Assembly: GCA_934692675.1 (NCBI GenBank)
Contig: CAKUUD010000005.1
Location: 1 to 52,749, forward strand
Origin: an uncultured Eubacteriales bacterium
GTDB taxonomy: Bacteria > Bacillota > Clostridia > Oscillospirales > Acutalibacteraceae
Length of the DNA stretch: 52,749 nt
Direction of reading: 5' to 3'
Position 1 is the first letter of the stretch. Each line of letters opens with the position of its first letter. Made by a program: the position numbers and the translations under genes. Below are positions 1 through 8,312 of the stretch, piece after piece. Below the pieces are notes generated by a model. That model searched no databases. It was not told where the DNA came from and saw only the letters and a program-made list of their open reading frames with translations.

Positions 1-111
1 TACTAGGGGGTTACATACTTTCGAACGGTAATATAAAATTTATTTATACTTTCACACGCTTTAAAAAAATAAAATTACCCGTGCGTTTGTATTAAAAGTT
101 GAGTGCTTAGA

Positions 112-160
112 CAAATTTCCCTTATACGAACACTAAGTTTCGTGTGAGGGATTTTTTATT
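112..160 (+). terminator. Intrinsic terminator of an upstream gene
   Basis: Arms CCCT/AGGG and ACGAA/TTCGT form a stem around a short loop, followed by a run of six T. It would end a plus-strand transcript entering from the left edge. Positions 1-111 hold no coding sequence that I can support. Confidence 0.6.
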
Positions 161-205
161 TTTTATTGCACGTAAATATTCAAAAATTTTTATATTTATT
201 TCATA

Positions 206-234
206 TTGAAAAATAAAATTTCTTTTGCTATAAT
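206..234 (+). promoter_or_regulatory. Sigma-A-type promoter for the 292 gene
   Basis: TTGAAA (206-211) and TATAAT (229-234) are separated by exactly 17 bases. A perfect 8-bp palindrome CAACGTTG (243-250) lies at the expected transcription start and could be an operator, which is inference. The ribosome site GGAGG lies 13 bases before the ATG, a rather long spacing. Confidence 0.7.
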
Positions 235-291
235 CTTCTGTGCAACGTTGTGTACTATATAAATATAGTTTGAGGAGGAAATTTATTATTT

Positions 292-2481
292 ATGAACAGA
301 AAATTCAAATCCTTGCTAATTAAATCTTTTTGTGGAATTTTAGCTGCGTCCTCTATTTTAATGACGCCGTTAACATGCCTTGCGAAAACCAACCCGGAAA
401 AAATAAATTCATTGTTGCAAGAACTTTACGCTGAAAATCCGGGACTTAGAGGCAATGAAGAGGAAATCAAAAGAGAGATATACGAAAGAGTAAGAATCGC
501 AAGAGAGCACAATTATTGCGGTAAAAATCGAAGTGATCATTCCCTTATAAATAATGCATCGGATTGCAAAGATGTATTCTCTAAAATTTACGATTCTAAT
601 TTCTGGGGAAGTAACGAATCAAAATCAGGTCCGGGTTCTCGTATAAGTTCTACCGAAAAGATTCGCAAAAGTCTGCCTAAACTATTTAAAAAATATGGTA
701 TTAAATCAGTACTGGACGCACCTTGCGGTGATTATAACTGGATGAAATCCGTAGATAAAACCGGGATCAAGTACATAGGCGGAGATATAGTCGACAAAAT
801 AATAAGAACGAATAACAAAAATTACAAAGATGAAAATACATCATTCCGCGTAATGGATATCACTTCGAATAAAATTCCTCAAGTTGATTTAATTATTTGC
901 AGAGATTGTCTGCAACATTTATCCCACAAGAACGTTAAGAAAGCGCTAAAGAATTTTAAAGACAGTGGCTCTAAATACTTGCTTGTGACTAATTATCCTT
1001 GGACGCTGGATAATTACGACATTAAAAATGGCGACTTCAGACCGCTGAACTTGCTCGAAAAGCCATTTGAACTCCCTGCGCCAATCGAGAAAATCAAAGA
1101 GTTAAATATAGATGGTAATTGCCCTGACAAATATCTTTATCTATATAAATTGGAAGATATTGACACAGATAAAATGTTTGCTCCGAAAAAAGCACCGGAC
1201 AGCATACCGATAGCTATGGCACTAGATGAAAATTATATTTATCCTACTATTGTAGCTATAAGCTCGGTGATGGAGAGTTCAATTTATGATTCTAAATATG
1301 ATTTTTACATTATGCATCCATCAAACTTTAGCGACGAGGCCAAAAACACTTTAAAATCCATGGAAAAAACATACGCCAATTGCAAAATAACTTTAATAGA
1401 CATGAAAGACAAATTCAAATCAGCTCACACAGATTCACGTATAACAACACCTGCGTATTACAGGCTAATGCTTTCGGATGTATTACCGAATTTAGACAAA
1501 ATAATTTGGATGGATGGCGATGCCCTTACATTTCATGATTTGACCAAGATGTTTAATGTTGATATGGAAGGATATTGCTACAAAGGATTTTTGGATTTCC
1601 CGTGGAATAGCGAACATTTGGAAAATTCCTTTGGAATAGAGGATGATCATTATATTTGTGATGGAATAATGGTTGTGAATTTGAAAGAACTTCGCAAAGA
1701 AAACGCTGTTAAAAAATTTGAGGAATTTATAGCAAAAAATAATGACAAATTAGAGCAGCACGATCAAACAGTAATAAATGCAGTGTTTACCGACAAGATC
1801 GGAGTTCTGCCTGCAAAATTTGGAATATGGGATTGGTTTGAAAACCGAGAAATAGATTGGCCGGAGACATTAACCTCGCCGGAAAAATACACACAAAAAG
1901 AAATGGATGAAGCAAAAGCCGACCCTACACTATTGCATTGTACTTTTAAACCCTGGTATTTCTGGTCTCCTCAAAACGCTATTGCTTCTTGGTGGAGATT
2001 CGCAGAGGGAACTAAATATTTTGATAAAATAAAACAAAAATACACAATCCCTGATGGAATATACAAGATTGTATCAGCTTTGAACCCAAGAAAAGTATGG
2101 GATATAGATCACGCTTCCACCGAAAATGGCGCCAAGCTGCAACTTTGGTCCAAGAATGACACTGATGCACAGAAATTCAAAGTTACTTATGACAAGGACG
2201 GATATTACACCATAGAGGCAGTATGTTCAGGAAAAATGATTGATGTTCCATGTGCTTCGAGGGAAGAATGCACGCAATTATGGCAATATGAAAACAATAA
2301 TTCGGACGCTCAAAAATGGTACATCATACGAAATAAAGATGGTAGCCATCATATAGTTTCAAAATGCAACGGAATGCATGTTGACGTAAGAAGAGCAGAA
2401 GTAGCTAACGGAACCAAAATTCAGTGCTTCTCATCAAACGGAACAAATGCTCAGAATTTTAGATTTGTAAAAACAAATTAA
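292..2481 (+). CDS. Secreted methyltransferase - GT8 glycosyltransferase - ricin-lectin fusion
   Basis: Residues 1-31 form a Sec signal peptide (basic start, hydrophobic core, cleavage near LAK). Residues about 100-290 resemble a class I SAM-dependent methyltransferase, with motif I DAPCGDY near 141 and the acidic loop DITS near 190. Residues about 304-585 match family GT8 retaining glycosyltransferases: the IPIAMALDENY opening, the metal-binding DGD at 408-410 and the closing LHCTFKPW. Residues about 588-727 form a ricin-B-type beta-trefoil with repeated AQKF/AQKW/AQNF signatures. All three domains look intact. Both enzymes need cytosolic co-substrates (SAM, a nucleotide sugar), so export makes little sense unless the protein works inside another cell. 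A host- or competitor-directed effector is an inference. It has its own promoter and terminator and stands alone. Confidence 0.8.
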   Translation: MNRKFKSLLIKSFCGILAASSILMTPLTCLAKTNPEKINSLLQELYAENPGLRGNEEEIKREIYERVRIAREHNYCGKNRSDHSLINNASDCKDVFSKIYDSNFWGSNESKSGPGSRISSTEKIRKSLPKLFKKYGIKSVLDAPCGDYNWMKSVDKTGIKYIGGDIVDKIIRTNNKNYKDENTSFRVMDITSNKIPQVDLIICRDCLQHLSHKNVKKALKNFKDSGSKYLLVTNYPWTLDNYDIKNGDFRPLNLLEKPFELPAPIEKIKELNIDGNCPDKYLYLYKLEDIDTDKMFAPKKAPDSIPIAMALDENYIYPTIVAISSVMESSIYDSKYDFYIMHPSNFSDEAKNTLKSMEKTYANCKITLIDMKDKFKSAHTDSRITTPAYYRLMLSDVLPNLDKIIWMDGDALTFHDLTKMFNVDMEGYCYKGFLDFPWNSEHLENSFGIEDDHYICDGIMVVNLKELRKENAVKKFEEFIAKNNDKLEQHDQTVINAVFTDKIGVLPAKFGIWDWFENREIDWPETLTSPEKYTQKEMDEAKADPTLLHCTFKPWYFWSPQNAIASWWRFAEGTKYFDKIKQKYTIPDGIYKIVSALNPRKVWDIDHASTENGAKLQLWSKNDTDAQKFKVTYDKDGYYTIEAVCSGKMIDVPCASREECTQLWQYENNNSDAQKWYIIRNKDGSHHIVSKCNGMHVDVRRAEVANGTKIQCFSSNGTNAQNFRFVKTN

Positions 2482-2504
2482 CCCCGATTAATTGCAATAA
2501 AATT

Positions 2505-2540
2505 ACCGCTTATAATTAATATAAGCGGTAAATTTTTTTA
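2505..2540. terminator. Bidirectional terminator
   Basis: ACCGCTTAT and ATAAGCGGT form a near-perfect stem with a T-rich tract on the plus side and an A-rich tract on the other. It separates the plus-strand 292 gene from the convergent gene ending at 2551. Confidence 0.8.
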
Positions 2541-2550
2541 TATATTAAAT

Positions 2551-2841
2551 TTAATCGTCGTCGGTGCAGCCGGTGAATTTTTCGAGAGTTTTTAAATGCG
2601 CGTAAGCAGTAACTACATTCAGAGTTTCGTTATATGGGACCGCTATGTACTCTGTGCTCGTGAATATACTCATTGGCTCGCTGGTGGAAAGCTTTAGTTT
2701 TTCTTCATTTCGTTTTGCTTTGCTTGTGTAACTTGCAACCTCGATTATGCTTGTCTGGTTAGTAATATTATTTACGCTGACCACTCTGTGATAATTTACT
2801 GTGACTCCGCTAGCTAATTCTATTTCTTTAATTATTGCCAT
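2551..2841 (-). CDS. Small hypothetical protein, probably phage-derived
   Basis: This 96-residue protein has no signal peptide or membrane segment and starts after AGGAGG with good spacing. I do not recognise a family by sequence. It directly follows a phage baseplate/tail-fibre gene (18-base gap, same strand), where small tail accessory proteins are often encoded, so a phage origin is likely but inferred from context. The acidic tail GCTDDD ends the protein. Confidence 0.6.
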   Translation of the reverse strand: MAIIKEIELASGVTVNYHRVVSVNNITNQTSIIEVASYTSKAKRNEEKLKLSTSEPMSIFTSTEYIAVPYNETLNVVTAYAHLKTLEKFTGCTDDD

Positions 2842-2859
2842 TTTAAATTCCTCCTAAAA

Positions 2860-3768
2860 TTAATATTTATATCCTATAACTGCTCTTATGGGCAAATGAT
2901 TTGTATTGTCAATCGTAACCGTGCCATCTTCTGAAATTATACCGTGAGTAATGCCATTTCTTGTGATCGTCTGATTTGATATTGTTAAAGACTCCGAAAA
3001 CCACTCAAAATAATTTCCACCATATCCTCCTATTTTCATGATTCCAACCGGCCTGTTATTTCCGCTGTAAATTCTGGTTAAATAAAAATCCCATAGAATA
3101 ATATCGATGAAGTTAAAACCATCTGCGCTTTGGTTTAACGTTACAGTGCCTTCATTTCCTTCGTCATTATCATATAAAACGTATGCCTTCATGACTTCTA
3201 AATTCGTTCTCGCGGCTGTTGCGGTAGTTGCGCCGGTTCCTCCTTGCGATACTGGAATAGTTTTGGCGTTTACTTCATTAATTGCGGCTATTATCGAGGA
3301 TTTATCGTTTGTTGAAAGATTTTTAGTATCGCCGGTTTTATTGGCAAAATCTTGGGCTTGCTCGATTGATTTTAAAAGCGTGTTGTATTCGGATGTGCTT
3401 TCAACCGCTTCGGAAAAATCCAGAACTGAAACGACCATAATTTTTAATCCGTTTACTTTTAAAAGCACTGTGTCTCCCTCAAAAATTTGAAATTCACACT
3501 CAACAATTCCTTTTGCACTCAAAAATTGCGATGTTAATTTAGCTGTTATAGTATTGTCGCTTGAATTAATTGTACATGTATTAAAAATCTGAGTACCGTC
3601 AGGTTTTTTGGCGTAAATTGTAACAGTTTTGCCGGTAAGGTCCAAATTTTTAAGCTCTTGAGTTTTGAACGATACTTTTATGTATCGTGAGTCAATTTCT
3701 CCTTCTCGGGCATACAAAGTTACACAATTACTTTCCCAAATTTTTAACTCTATGTCTTTGGATACCAT
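2860..3768 (-). CDS. BppU-like phage baseplate / tail-fibre protein
   Basis: Residues 1 to about 140 resemble the BppU N-terminal domain of Gram-positive phage baseplates (beta-rich, with phrases such as GKTVTIYAKKPDG and GIVECEFQIF). A short helical stretch follows, then a Gly/Thr/Ala-rich collar around residues 173-190 (SQGGTGATTATAARTNL) typical of trimeric tail fibres, then a beta-rich tip. In a phage it would attach the receptor-binding tip to the baseplate. No capsid, portal, terminase, integrase or lysis gene is present, so it is an orphan: a prophage remnant, or part of a tail-like device encoded elsewhere. Ribosome site GGAGG is well placed. Confidence 0.75.
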   Translation of the reverse strand: MVSKDIELKIWESNCVTLYAREGEIDSRYIKVSFKTQELKNLDLTGKTVTIYAKKPDGTQIFNTCTINSSDNTITAKLTSQFLSAKGIVECEFQIFEGDTVLLKVNGLKIMVVSVLDFSEAVESTSEYNTLLKSIEQAQDFANKTGDTKNLSTNDKSSIIAAINEVNAKTIPVSQGGTGATTATAARTNLEVMKAYVLYDNDEGNEGTVTLNQSADGFNFIDIILWDFYLTRIYSGNNRPVGIMKIGGYGGNYFEWFSESLTISNQTITRNGITHGIISEDGTVTIDNTNHLPIRAVIGYKY

Positions 3769-3842
3769 TGTTTACTTCCTCCTAAAAATTAATTTTCATA
3801 AATCGGAGGAAAAATGATAAAACTTGCCTATAAAAAGACAAA

Positions 3843-3884
3843 TTTAAAAAATTAAATAAAAGCTCGGCAAGTACCGGGCTTTTA
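3843..3884 (-). terminator. Terminator downstream of the BofC-like gene
   Basis: AAAAGC-CGG and CCG-GCTTTT pair around CAAGTA. Read on the minus strand, the stem is followed by a T-rich tract, as expected after the gene ending at 3919. Confidence 0.65.
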
Positions 3885-3918
3885 TTATTTGAAATTTATT
3901 TGAAAAATTGTTTTGGAA

Positions 3919-4260
3919 TTAGCTGCAATAATCTTCCATGATAGTGCTCAAATCCTTTTCGCTGGAAACGACTATACCTTCTTCCAGTAATTTCCTGTCT
4001 TCGGGAGGAAGTTCGCTCACAGAAACGCTGGTGGTTTTGAATGGCATATCACTTCCGCTTTCAAAAACGGCGATATTTCCCTTATATTCTTTCACGCAAT
4101 ATTTTTGAGAAGCGGGAATTTTTTCGGAAGGCTCCTTCTCGGCGGAAACCACGGTGGAATCTTTTTGCTGTTTTACTTCTCTTTCCGACGAAAAATAAAA
4201 AAACGAACCTATTATACCCAAAAATATGGCGAACACAGTGACAACAAATAATTTTTTCAA
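3919..4260 (-). CDS. BofC C-terminal-domain-like secreted or membrane-anchored protein
   Basis: The open frame could run upstream to 4341, but the best start is the TTG at 4260, preceded by GAGGTG at 9 bases. That gives 113 residues beginning with Lys-Lys and one hydrophobic segment (about residues 4-24). After a polar linker, the last 60 residues follow the pattern of the BofC C-terminal domain found in many Clostridia: YCVKEYKGNIAVFE, then SELPPEDRKLLEEGI and a Ser/Glu-rich end. BofC in Bacillus restrains SpoIVB signalling during sporulation, whereas single-domain clostridial homologues are uncharacterised. The gene stands alone and diverges from thyX. Confidence 0.65.
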   Translation of the reverse strand: MKKLFVVTVFAIFLGIIGSFFYFSSEREVKQQKDSTVVSAEKEPSEKIPASQKYCVKEYKGNIAVFESGSDMPFKTTSVSVSELPPEDRKLLEEGIVVSSEKDLSTIMEDYCS

Positions 4261-4359
4261 TTTAAAACACCTCGTAACGGCTGTTGATTTTAAAATTATT
4301 ATTGACCGAAAAAGCAAGCTATATTCATGGTATAGGAGCAAATTTATGCGATTTGAAAA

Positions 4360-4388
4360 TTGAATTTTTATAAACTTTTTGATATAAT
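4360..4388 (+). promoter_or_regulatory. Promoter of the thyX operon
   Basis: TTGAAT (4360-4365) and TATAAT (4383-4388) are 17 bases apart, directly upstream of thyX. Confidence 0.7.
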
Positions 4389-4424
4389 TTTATAAAATAA
4401 TTTATAATGAAGGAAATTGTAAAG

Positions 4425-5174
4425 ATGAATGTAAAATTACTCGAATTCACACCTAATCCCGAAAAAATTGTCGCAACAGCAGCAAAACTTTGTTATTCTC
4501 CGTCGACAATAGACGAAACAAGCGAGAATTTAACTCCCGAAAAAATCAGCTCATTCGTTAAAATGTTGGCATCTATGGGGCACGAAAGCCCTTTGGAACA
4601 CATAAATTTTACATTCGGAATAGAAGGGGTTTCACGCGCGTTGCTCGCACAGCTCACCAGGCATAGAATTGCTTCATATTCGGTGCAAAGTCAACGATAC
4701 GTAAACTTGTCGAATTTTGAATACGTTATTCCGCCCGAGATAGAAAGCATCCCCGAGGCCAAAAAAAATTTCACAGACATTATGAATTATCTTGAAAAGC
4801 AATATGAAAACCTTACGAATATTTTGAAGAAAAAACACATGGAAAACCAAGAAGATACTTCGCCTGAGATTGAAAAAGCCTGCGAAAAAACAGCAATAGA
4901 AGATGCAAGGTATATTCTCCCTAACGCATGCACAACCAAAATTATTTGCACCTTTAACGCCAGGAGTCTTCTTAATTTTTTTAATCACAGGTGCTGCAAC
5001 AGAGCTCAGTGGGAAATAAGAAATTTAGCTTTGGAAATGTTAAAACTTGTAAAAAAAGAAGCACCGAACATTTTTTACAAAGCCGGGCCTTCATGCATAA
5101 AAGGAACATGTCCAGAAGGAAAGATGTCCTGTAAAAAATCAGTAGAAATGAAGAAATTATTCGAAAATTTATAA
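4425..5174 (+). CDS. thyX: Flavin-dependent thymidylate synthase ThyX
   Basis: ThyX makes dTMP from dUMP with methylene-THF and FADH2. The diagnostic RHR-x7-S motif is present (RHRIASYSVQS, residues about 79-89). The usual supporting residues SPLEH and SQR are also there. I chose the ATG at 4425 (249 aa) because AAGGA precedes it at normal spacing, while the upstream ATG at 4407 has no ribosome site. It is the first gene of an operon with dTMP kinase, so two consecutive steps to dTTP are co-transcribed. A classical ThyA is not seen here. Confidence 0.95.
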   Translation: MNVKLLEFTPNPEKIVATAAKLCYSPSTIDETSENLTPEKISSFVKMLASMGHESPLEHINFTFGIEGVSRALLAQLTRHRIASYSVQSQRYVNLSNFEYVIPPEIESIPEAKKNFTDIMNYLEKQYENLTNILKKKHMENQEDTSPEIEKACEKTAIEDARYILPNACTTKIICTFNARSLLNFFNHRCCNRAQWEIRNLALEMLKLVKKEAPNIFYKAGPSCIKGTCPEGKMSCKKSVEMKKLFENL

Positions 5175-5209
5175 AATAAGGAAGTGAATCGCATTTTTAG
5201 GCGAACAAT

Positions 5210-5869
5210 ATGAAAGGAAAGCTCATTGTAATCGAAGGACTTGACGGGTGCGGAAAAAACACTCAGGTAAAGCTATTGGTGGAATTTTTAAAAAGCAAAA
5301 ATAAAAAGGTAAAATACTTATCTTTCCCGGATTATAACGAGCCGTCATCATCGCTTATAAAAATGTATTTAAACCGAGAATTCGGTGAAAGCCCCAATGA
5401 AGTTAACGCATATGCAGCCTCCTCTTTTTATGCGGTTGACAGGTACGCAAGTTATAAAAAATTCTGGGAGAAAAATTATAAATCGGGCGAAATTATAATT
5501 TGCGACAGGTACACAACTTCCAACACGTTTTATCAAATGTCCAAGCTCCCAAAAAGTGAATGGGAGAATTATTTAACTTGGTTGTATGATTATGAATATA
5601 ATAAATTAGGTCTGCCCAAACCGGACAATGTGATATTTTTAAATGTGCCTGTAGAAGTTTCGCAAAATCTTATGAATAAGCGATATTCCGGGGACGACAG
5701 CAAGAAAGATTTGCACGAAGCGAATGTTGAATTTTTGAAAAACTGCAAAGAAGCTGCGAAATATGTAGCTCAAAAAGACAACTGGACGGAAATTTCTTGC
5801 ACAGAAGAAAACAAAATGCGAAAAATCGAGGATATACACAATGAAATTGTAAAAAATATAAATATTTAA
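5210..5869 (+). CDS. tmk: dTMP kinase (thymidylate kinase family)
   Basis: The protein (219 aa) phosphorylates dTMP to dTDP, the step after ThyX, whose gene is 35 bases upstream. The P-loop reads GLDGCGKNTQ near residues 10-19, and the substrate-site DRY motif appears twice (VDRYAS near 76, CDRYTT near 99). The residue after the P-loop Lys is Asn, where Ser or Thr is commonest; variation at this position occurs in some clostridial relatives, so activity is still expected. Length is normal for the family. A deoxynucleoside kinase of related fold is the main alternative. Confidence 0.88.
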   Translation: MKGKLIVIEGLDGCGKNTQVKLLVEFLKSKNKKVKYLSFPDYNEPSSSLIKMYLNREFGESPNEVNAYAASSFYAVDRYASYKKFWEKNYKSGEIIICDRYTTSNTFYQMSKLPKSEWENYLTWLYDYEYNKLGLPKPDNVIFLNVPVEVSQNLMNKRYSGDDSKKDLHEANVEFLKNCKEAAKYVAQKDNWTEISCTEENKMRKIEDIHNEIVKNINI

Positions 5870-5888
5870 AATTTAAAAGGAGGAAAAA

Positions 5889-6794
5889 ATGGAAATTAAA
5901 TTTATTGCTCCTGACATTGAAATGAAAACCAAATTTGATAAATTTTTAAGTTCAAAAAATTCCCAAGATGAACTTTCTGCTTTCGGAACTTACTTTATAT
6001 GGTCGGAGTGCTACGGAACAAAAATTCATATGGATGAAAATTTTGCTTTAATAAAAACAGATAAAAATGATTTAAATTATTGTTTTCCTGTGGGGAAATT
6101 AAGCGACGAAGAGCTGAAAAAAGCGATTAATTACATGACAGACGACTGCAAAAAAAGCGGCGGGGAAAGACTTAAAATTTCGAGATTAAACAAAGAAGAC
6201 GCCGAATCCTTGGAAAGGATCATGCCGGGCAAATTCGAAATAAATGAAACTCGAGATAGATTTGAATACATATATAATTCGGAGGATTTGGCAAATTTAA
6301 AAGGGAAAAAATATCATGGAAAGCGAAATCATATTTCAAAATTCAAGAATCTTTATGATTGGACTTACGAAAAAATAATTCCGGAGAAAAAAGAAATTTA
6401 TCTTGAATTTTTCGAAAAATGGTTTGAAAAAAATTCCGAAAAAGAAGGTAAAGATTCCATCGACGAATTTAAAGCCATAAAAACATCCTTTGAAAATTAT
6501 GAAAAATTAGGGTTTGAAGGCGGAGCCATACTTGTCGACGGGAAAATAGTTGCCTGCACGATAGGCGAAAAAATAAATAGCGATAATTTTGTGGTTCATT
6601 TTGAAAAGGCATTTACTGAATTTGAAGGCGCTTACACAATTATAAATCAGGAATTTTCTAAGACTTTAGAAGATAGATTCAAATTCATAAACCGTGAAGA
6701 GGATTTGGGAATTGAAGGATTAAGAAAGGCAAAACTCTCATATAGACCTTTCTTGCTCTTAGAAAAATATGATGCTTTTGAAAAAATAAGTTAA
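5889..6794 (+). CDS. DUF2156 / phosphatidylglycerol lysyltransferase C-terminal-like protein
   Basis: This 301-residue soluble protein matches the double-GNAT fold of DUF2156, related to the catalytic part of MprF-type aminoacyl-tRNA-dependent transferases. The characteristic segment LKGKKYHGKRNHISKF lies near residues 138-153, and the closing LRKAKLSYRP fits the family. There is no membrane flippase domain, so it is not a complete MprF. In Clostridia it often sits next to a GNAT gene, as here. The substrate is unknown. AGGAGG precedes the ATG. Confidence 0.8.
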   Translation: MEIKFIAPDIEMKTKFDKFLSSKNSQDELSAFGTYFIWSECYGTKIHMDENFALIKTDKNDLNYCFPVGKLSDEELKKAINYMTDDCKKSGGERLKISRLNKEDAESLERIMPGKFEINETRDRFEYIYNSEDLANLKGKKYHGKRNHISKFKNLYDWTYEKIIPEKKEIYLEFFEKWFEKNSEKEGKDSIDEFKAIKTSFENYEKLGFEGGAILVDGKIVACTIGEKINSDNFVVHFEKAFTEFEGAYTIINQEFSKTLEDRFKFINREEDLGIEGLRKAKLSYRPFLLLEKYDAFEKIS

Positions 6795-7694
6795 ATGGAA
6801 TTACTGACCGCAGGTATAGAAAACAGATTTATAGACAGTTTAAAATCAAAATTCCTCTTATCTTTTCCTGACACTTTGGCGCTTATCAATTTTTTCTTTA
6901 AGAATAAATTCAAGCCTGAATTTTGTAACGCTGTAATAAAGGATGATACGGTAATATCGAGCATCCAGGCATTCCCTGAAGAAATTATTTTGGAAGGAAA
7001 ATCATTTTCCGCTAAATATATTTACGAGGCTTCAACACTGCCAAATTTCAGAAGACAAGGCTACATGAAAAGGCTGCTGAATTTTACGGCAGAAATTGAA
7101 AGAAAGCGAAATACGGATTTTTTATTTTTAGTTCCTTGCAGCAAAGATATAGAAAAATATTACGAAAAACTCGGGTATGAAAATTTTTTTAAGATCCGAA
7201 GAATAAATCTTTCGAATAAAGATTTTAAAAAATTGATATCCGAAAGCCCGTGCGAAAGCACAAATTGGGGTAGTTCCAGGTACCCGGTGGAAAAAATATG
7301 CAATATGGTGTATAATAATACTAATTACGTGAAACATAGCCGAGAAGACATAGATTATGCAGTAAAATTATATGGCACATTTTTCGGAGGGGAAATTGTT
7401 GCTGTAGGCGAGAGTTTTGCACTTTGTTTTTACTGGGGAGATACTTTGAAAATAATATATTTCTGCGCCAAAAGTCCGCAGGATTCAAAGCTATTGCTAC
7501 ATTCGATATATAACAGATTTTCAAGGTGCTCGAAGTATGATTTTGAGGTAAGTGCAGAAAATGAGTTTTTCAAATCGTATAGCAGCTCGGAATTTTACGG
7601 TATGATTAAGCCGCTAAATTCCTGTGCGGAAAATATGGTACTGACTATCAAAAAAAATAAAAAATTTCCGTATCTTGGGCTCCCTCTTGACTAA
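6795..7694 (+). CDS. GNAT-family acetyltransferase
   Basis: The 299-residue protein has the acetyl-CoA-binding GNAT core in residues about 50-150. It includes the pyrophosphate-loop-type phrase FRRQGYMKRLL and the later YEKLGYENF. The C-terminal half is divergent and may be a second degenerate GNAT-like domain. Its ATG follows the preceding stop codon with no gap and no clear ribosome site, so it is probably translated by coupling to the DUF2156 gene, which suggests that the two products act together. Substrate unknown. Confidence 0.82.
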   Translation: MELLTAGIENRFIDSLKSKFLLSFPDTLALINFFFKNKFKPEFCNAVIKDDTVISSIQAFPEEIILEGKSFSAKYIYEASTLPNFRRQGYMKRLLNFTAEIERKRNTDFLFLVPCSKDIEKYYEKLGYENFFKIRRINLSNKDFKKLISESPCESTNWGSSRYPVEKICNMVYNNTNYVKHSREDIDYAVKLYGTFFGGEIVAVGESFALCFYWGDTLKIIYFCAKSPQDSKLLLHSIYNRFSRCSKYDFEVSAENEFFKSYSSSEFYGMIKPLNSCAENMVLTIKKNKKFPYLGLPLD

Positions 7695-7718
7695 TAAATT
7701 CTAAAAGGATAAGAAAAA

Positions 7719-8300
7719 ATGAGAAATATAAAATTATATAAAACAAAATTAAGAACCAAATATAGGACAAGGCGAGAAAATATGGATCCTGAAAAAAAAG
7801 AATTTTTGGATAATAAAATTCTTAAAAATATATCGATATTATCCGTCTATAAAAAAGCTAGGATAGTTTTTACTTATTATTCAAAAAATATAGAAGTAAA
7901 TACGCAAAAATTAATTGAGAGATGCTGGGCCGACGGAAAGACGGTTGCGATCCCGGCTTGCACAAAAGAAACAAGGCAAATGGATTTTTATGTGATAAAA
8001 TCTTTTGATGACATCGAAAAAGGCACGTTCGGACTGATGGAACCGATTAAAGAGAAATGCGAGATGGTTACGGATTTATCTGAAGGAATTTGCATTGTAC
8101 CGGGATTTTGCTTTGACAATAAGGGTTACCGATTGGGATATGGATATGGTTATTACGATAGATTTTTGCAAAGATTTCACGGCAAGACAATAGGAATTTG
8201 CTACACTGACGGAATCCGAAGTCATCTTTTTCACGGAAATTTTGACAGGCCCGTGGATTTGCTCCTAACGGATTCTTTCATAAAAGAAATTAAAAAATAA
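7719..8300 (+). CDS. 5-formyltetrahydrofolate cyclo-ligase
   Basis: The enzyme converts 5-formyl-THF to 5,10-methenyl-THF using ATP, rescuing folate for ThyX and purine synthesis. The family signature GYRLGYGYGYYDRFL lies near residues 138-152, and the basic N-terminus (KTKLRTKYRTRRENM) is typical. At 193 aa it has the usual length. AAAGGA is well placed. Its presence downstream of thyX fits a shared one-carbon theme. Confidence 0.93.
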   Translation: MRNIKLYKTKLRTKYRTRRENMDPEKKEFLDNKILKNISILSVYKKARIVFTYYSKNIEVNTQKLIERCWADGKTVAIPACTKETRQMDFYVIKSFDDIEKGTFGLMEPIKEKCEMVTDLSEGICIVPGFCFDNKGYRLGYGYGYYDRFLQRFHGKTIGICYTDGIRSHLFHGNFDRPVDLLLTDSFIKEIKK

Positions 8301-8312
8301 GTAGGTTTAAAA

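Noticed and set aside
2551..3768. Complete prophage
   Set aside because: Only two tail-related genes; no integrase, terminase, portal, capsid or lysis gene, and no attachment repeats seen.
3814..3855. 13-codon plus-strand ORF with GGAGG in front, between the tail-fibre and BofC-like genes
   Set aside because: Good ribosome site, but very short, no promoter, and it ends at a hairpin that serves the opposite strand. Not enough to call a gene.
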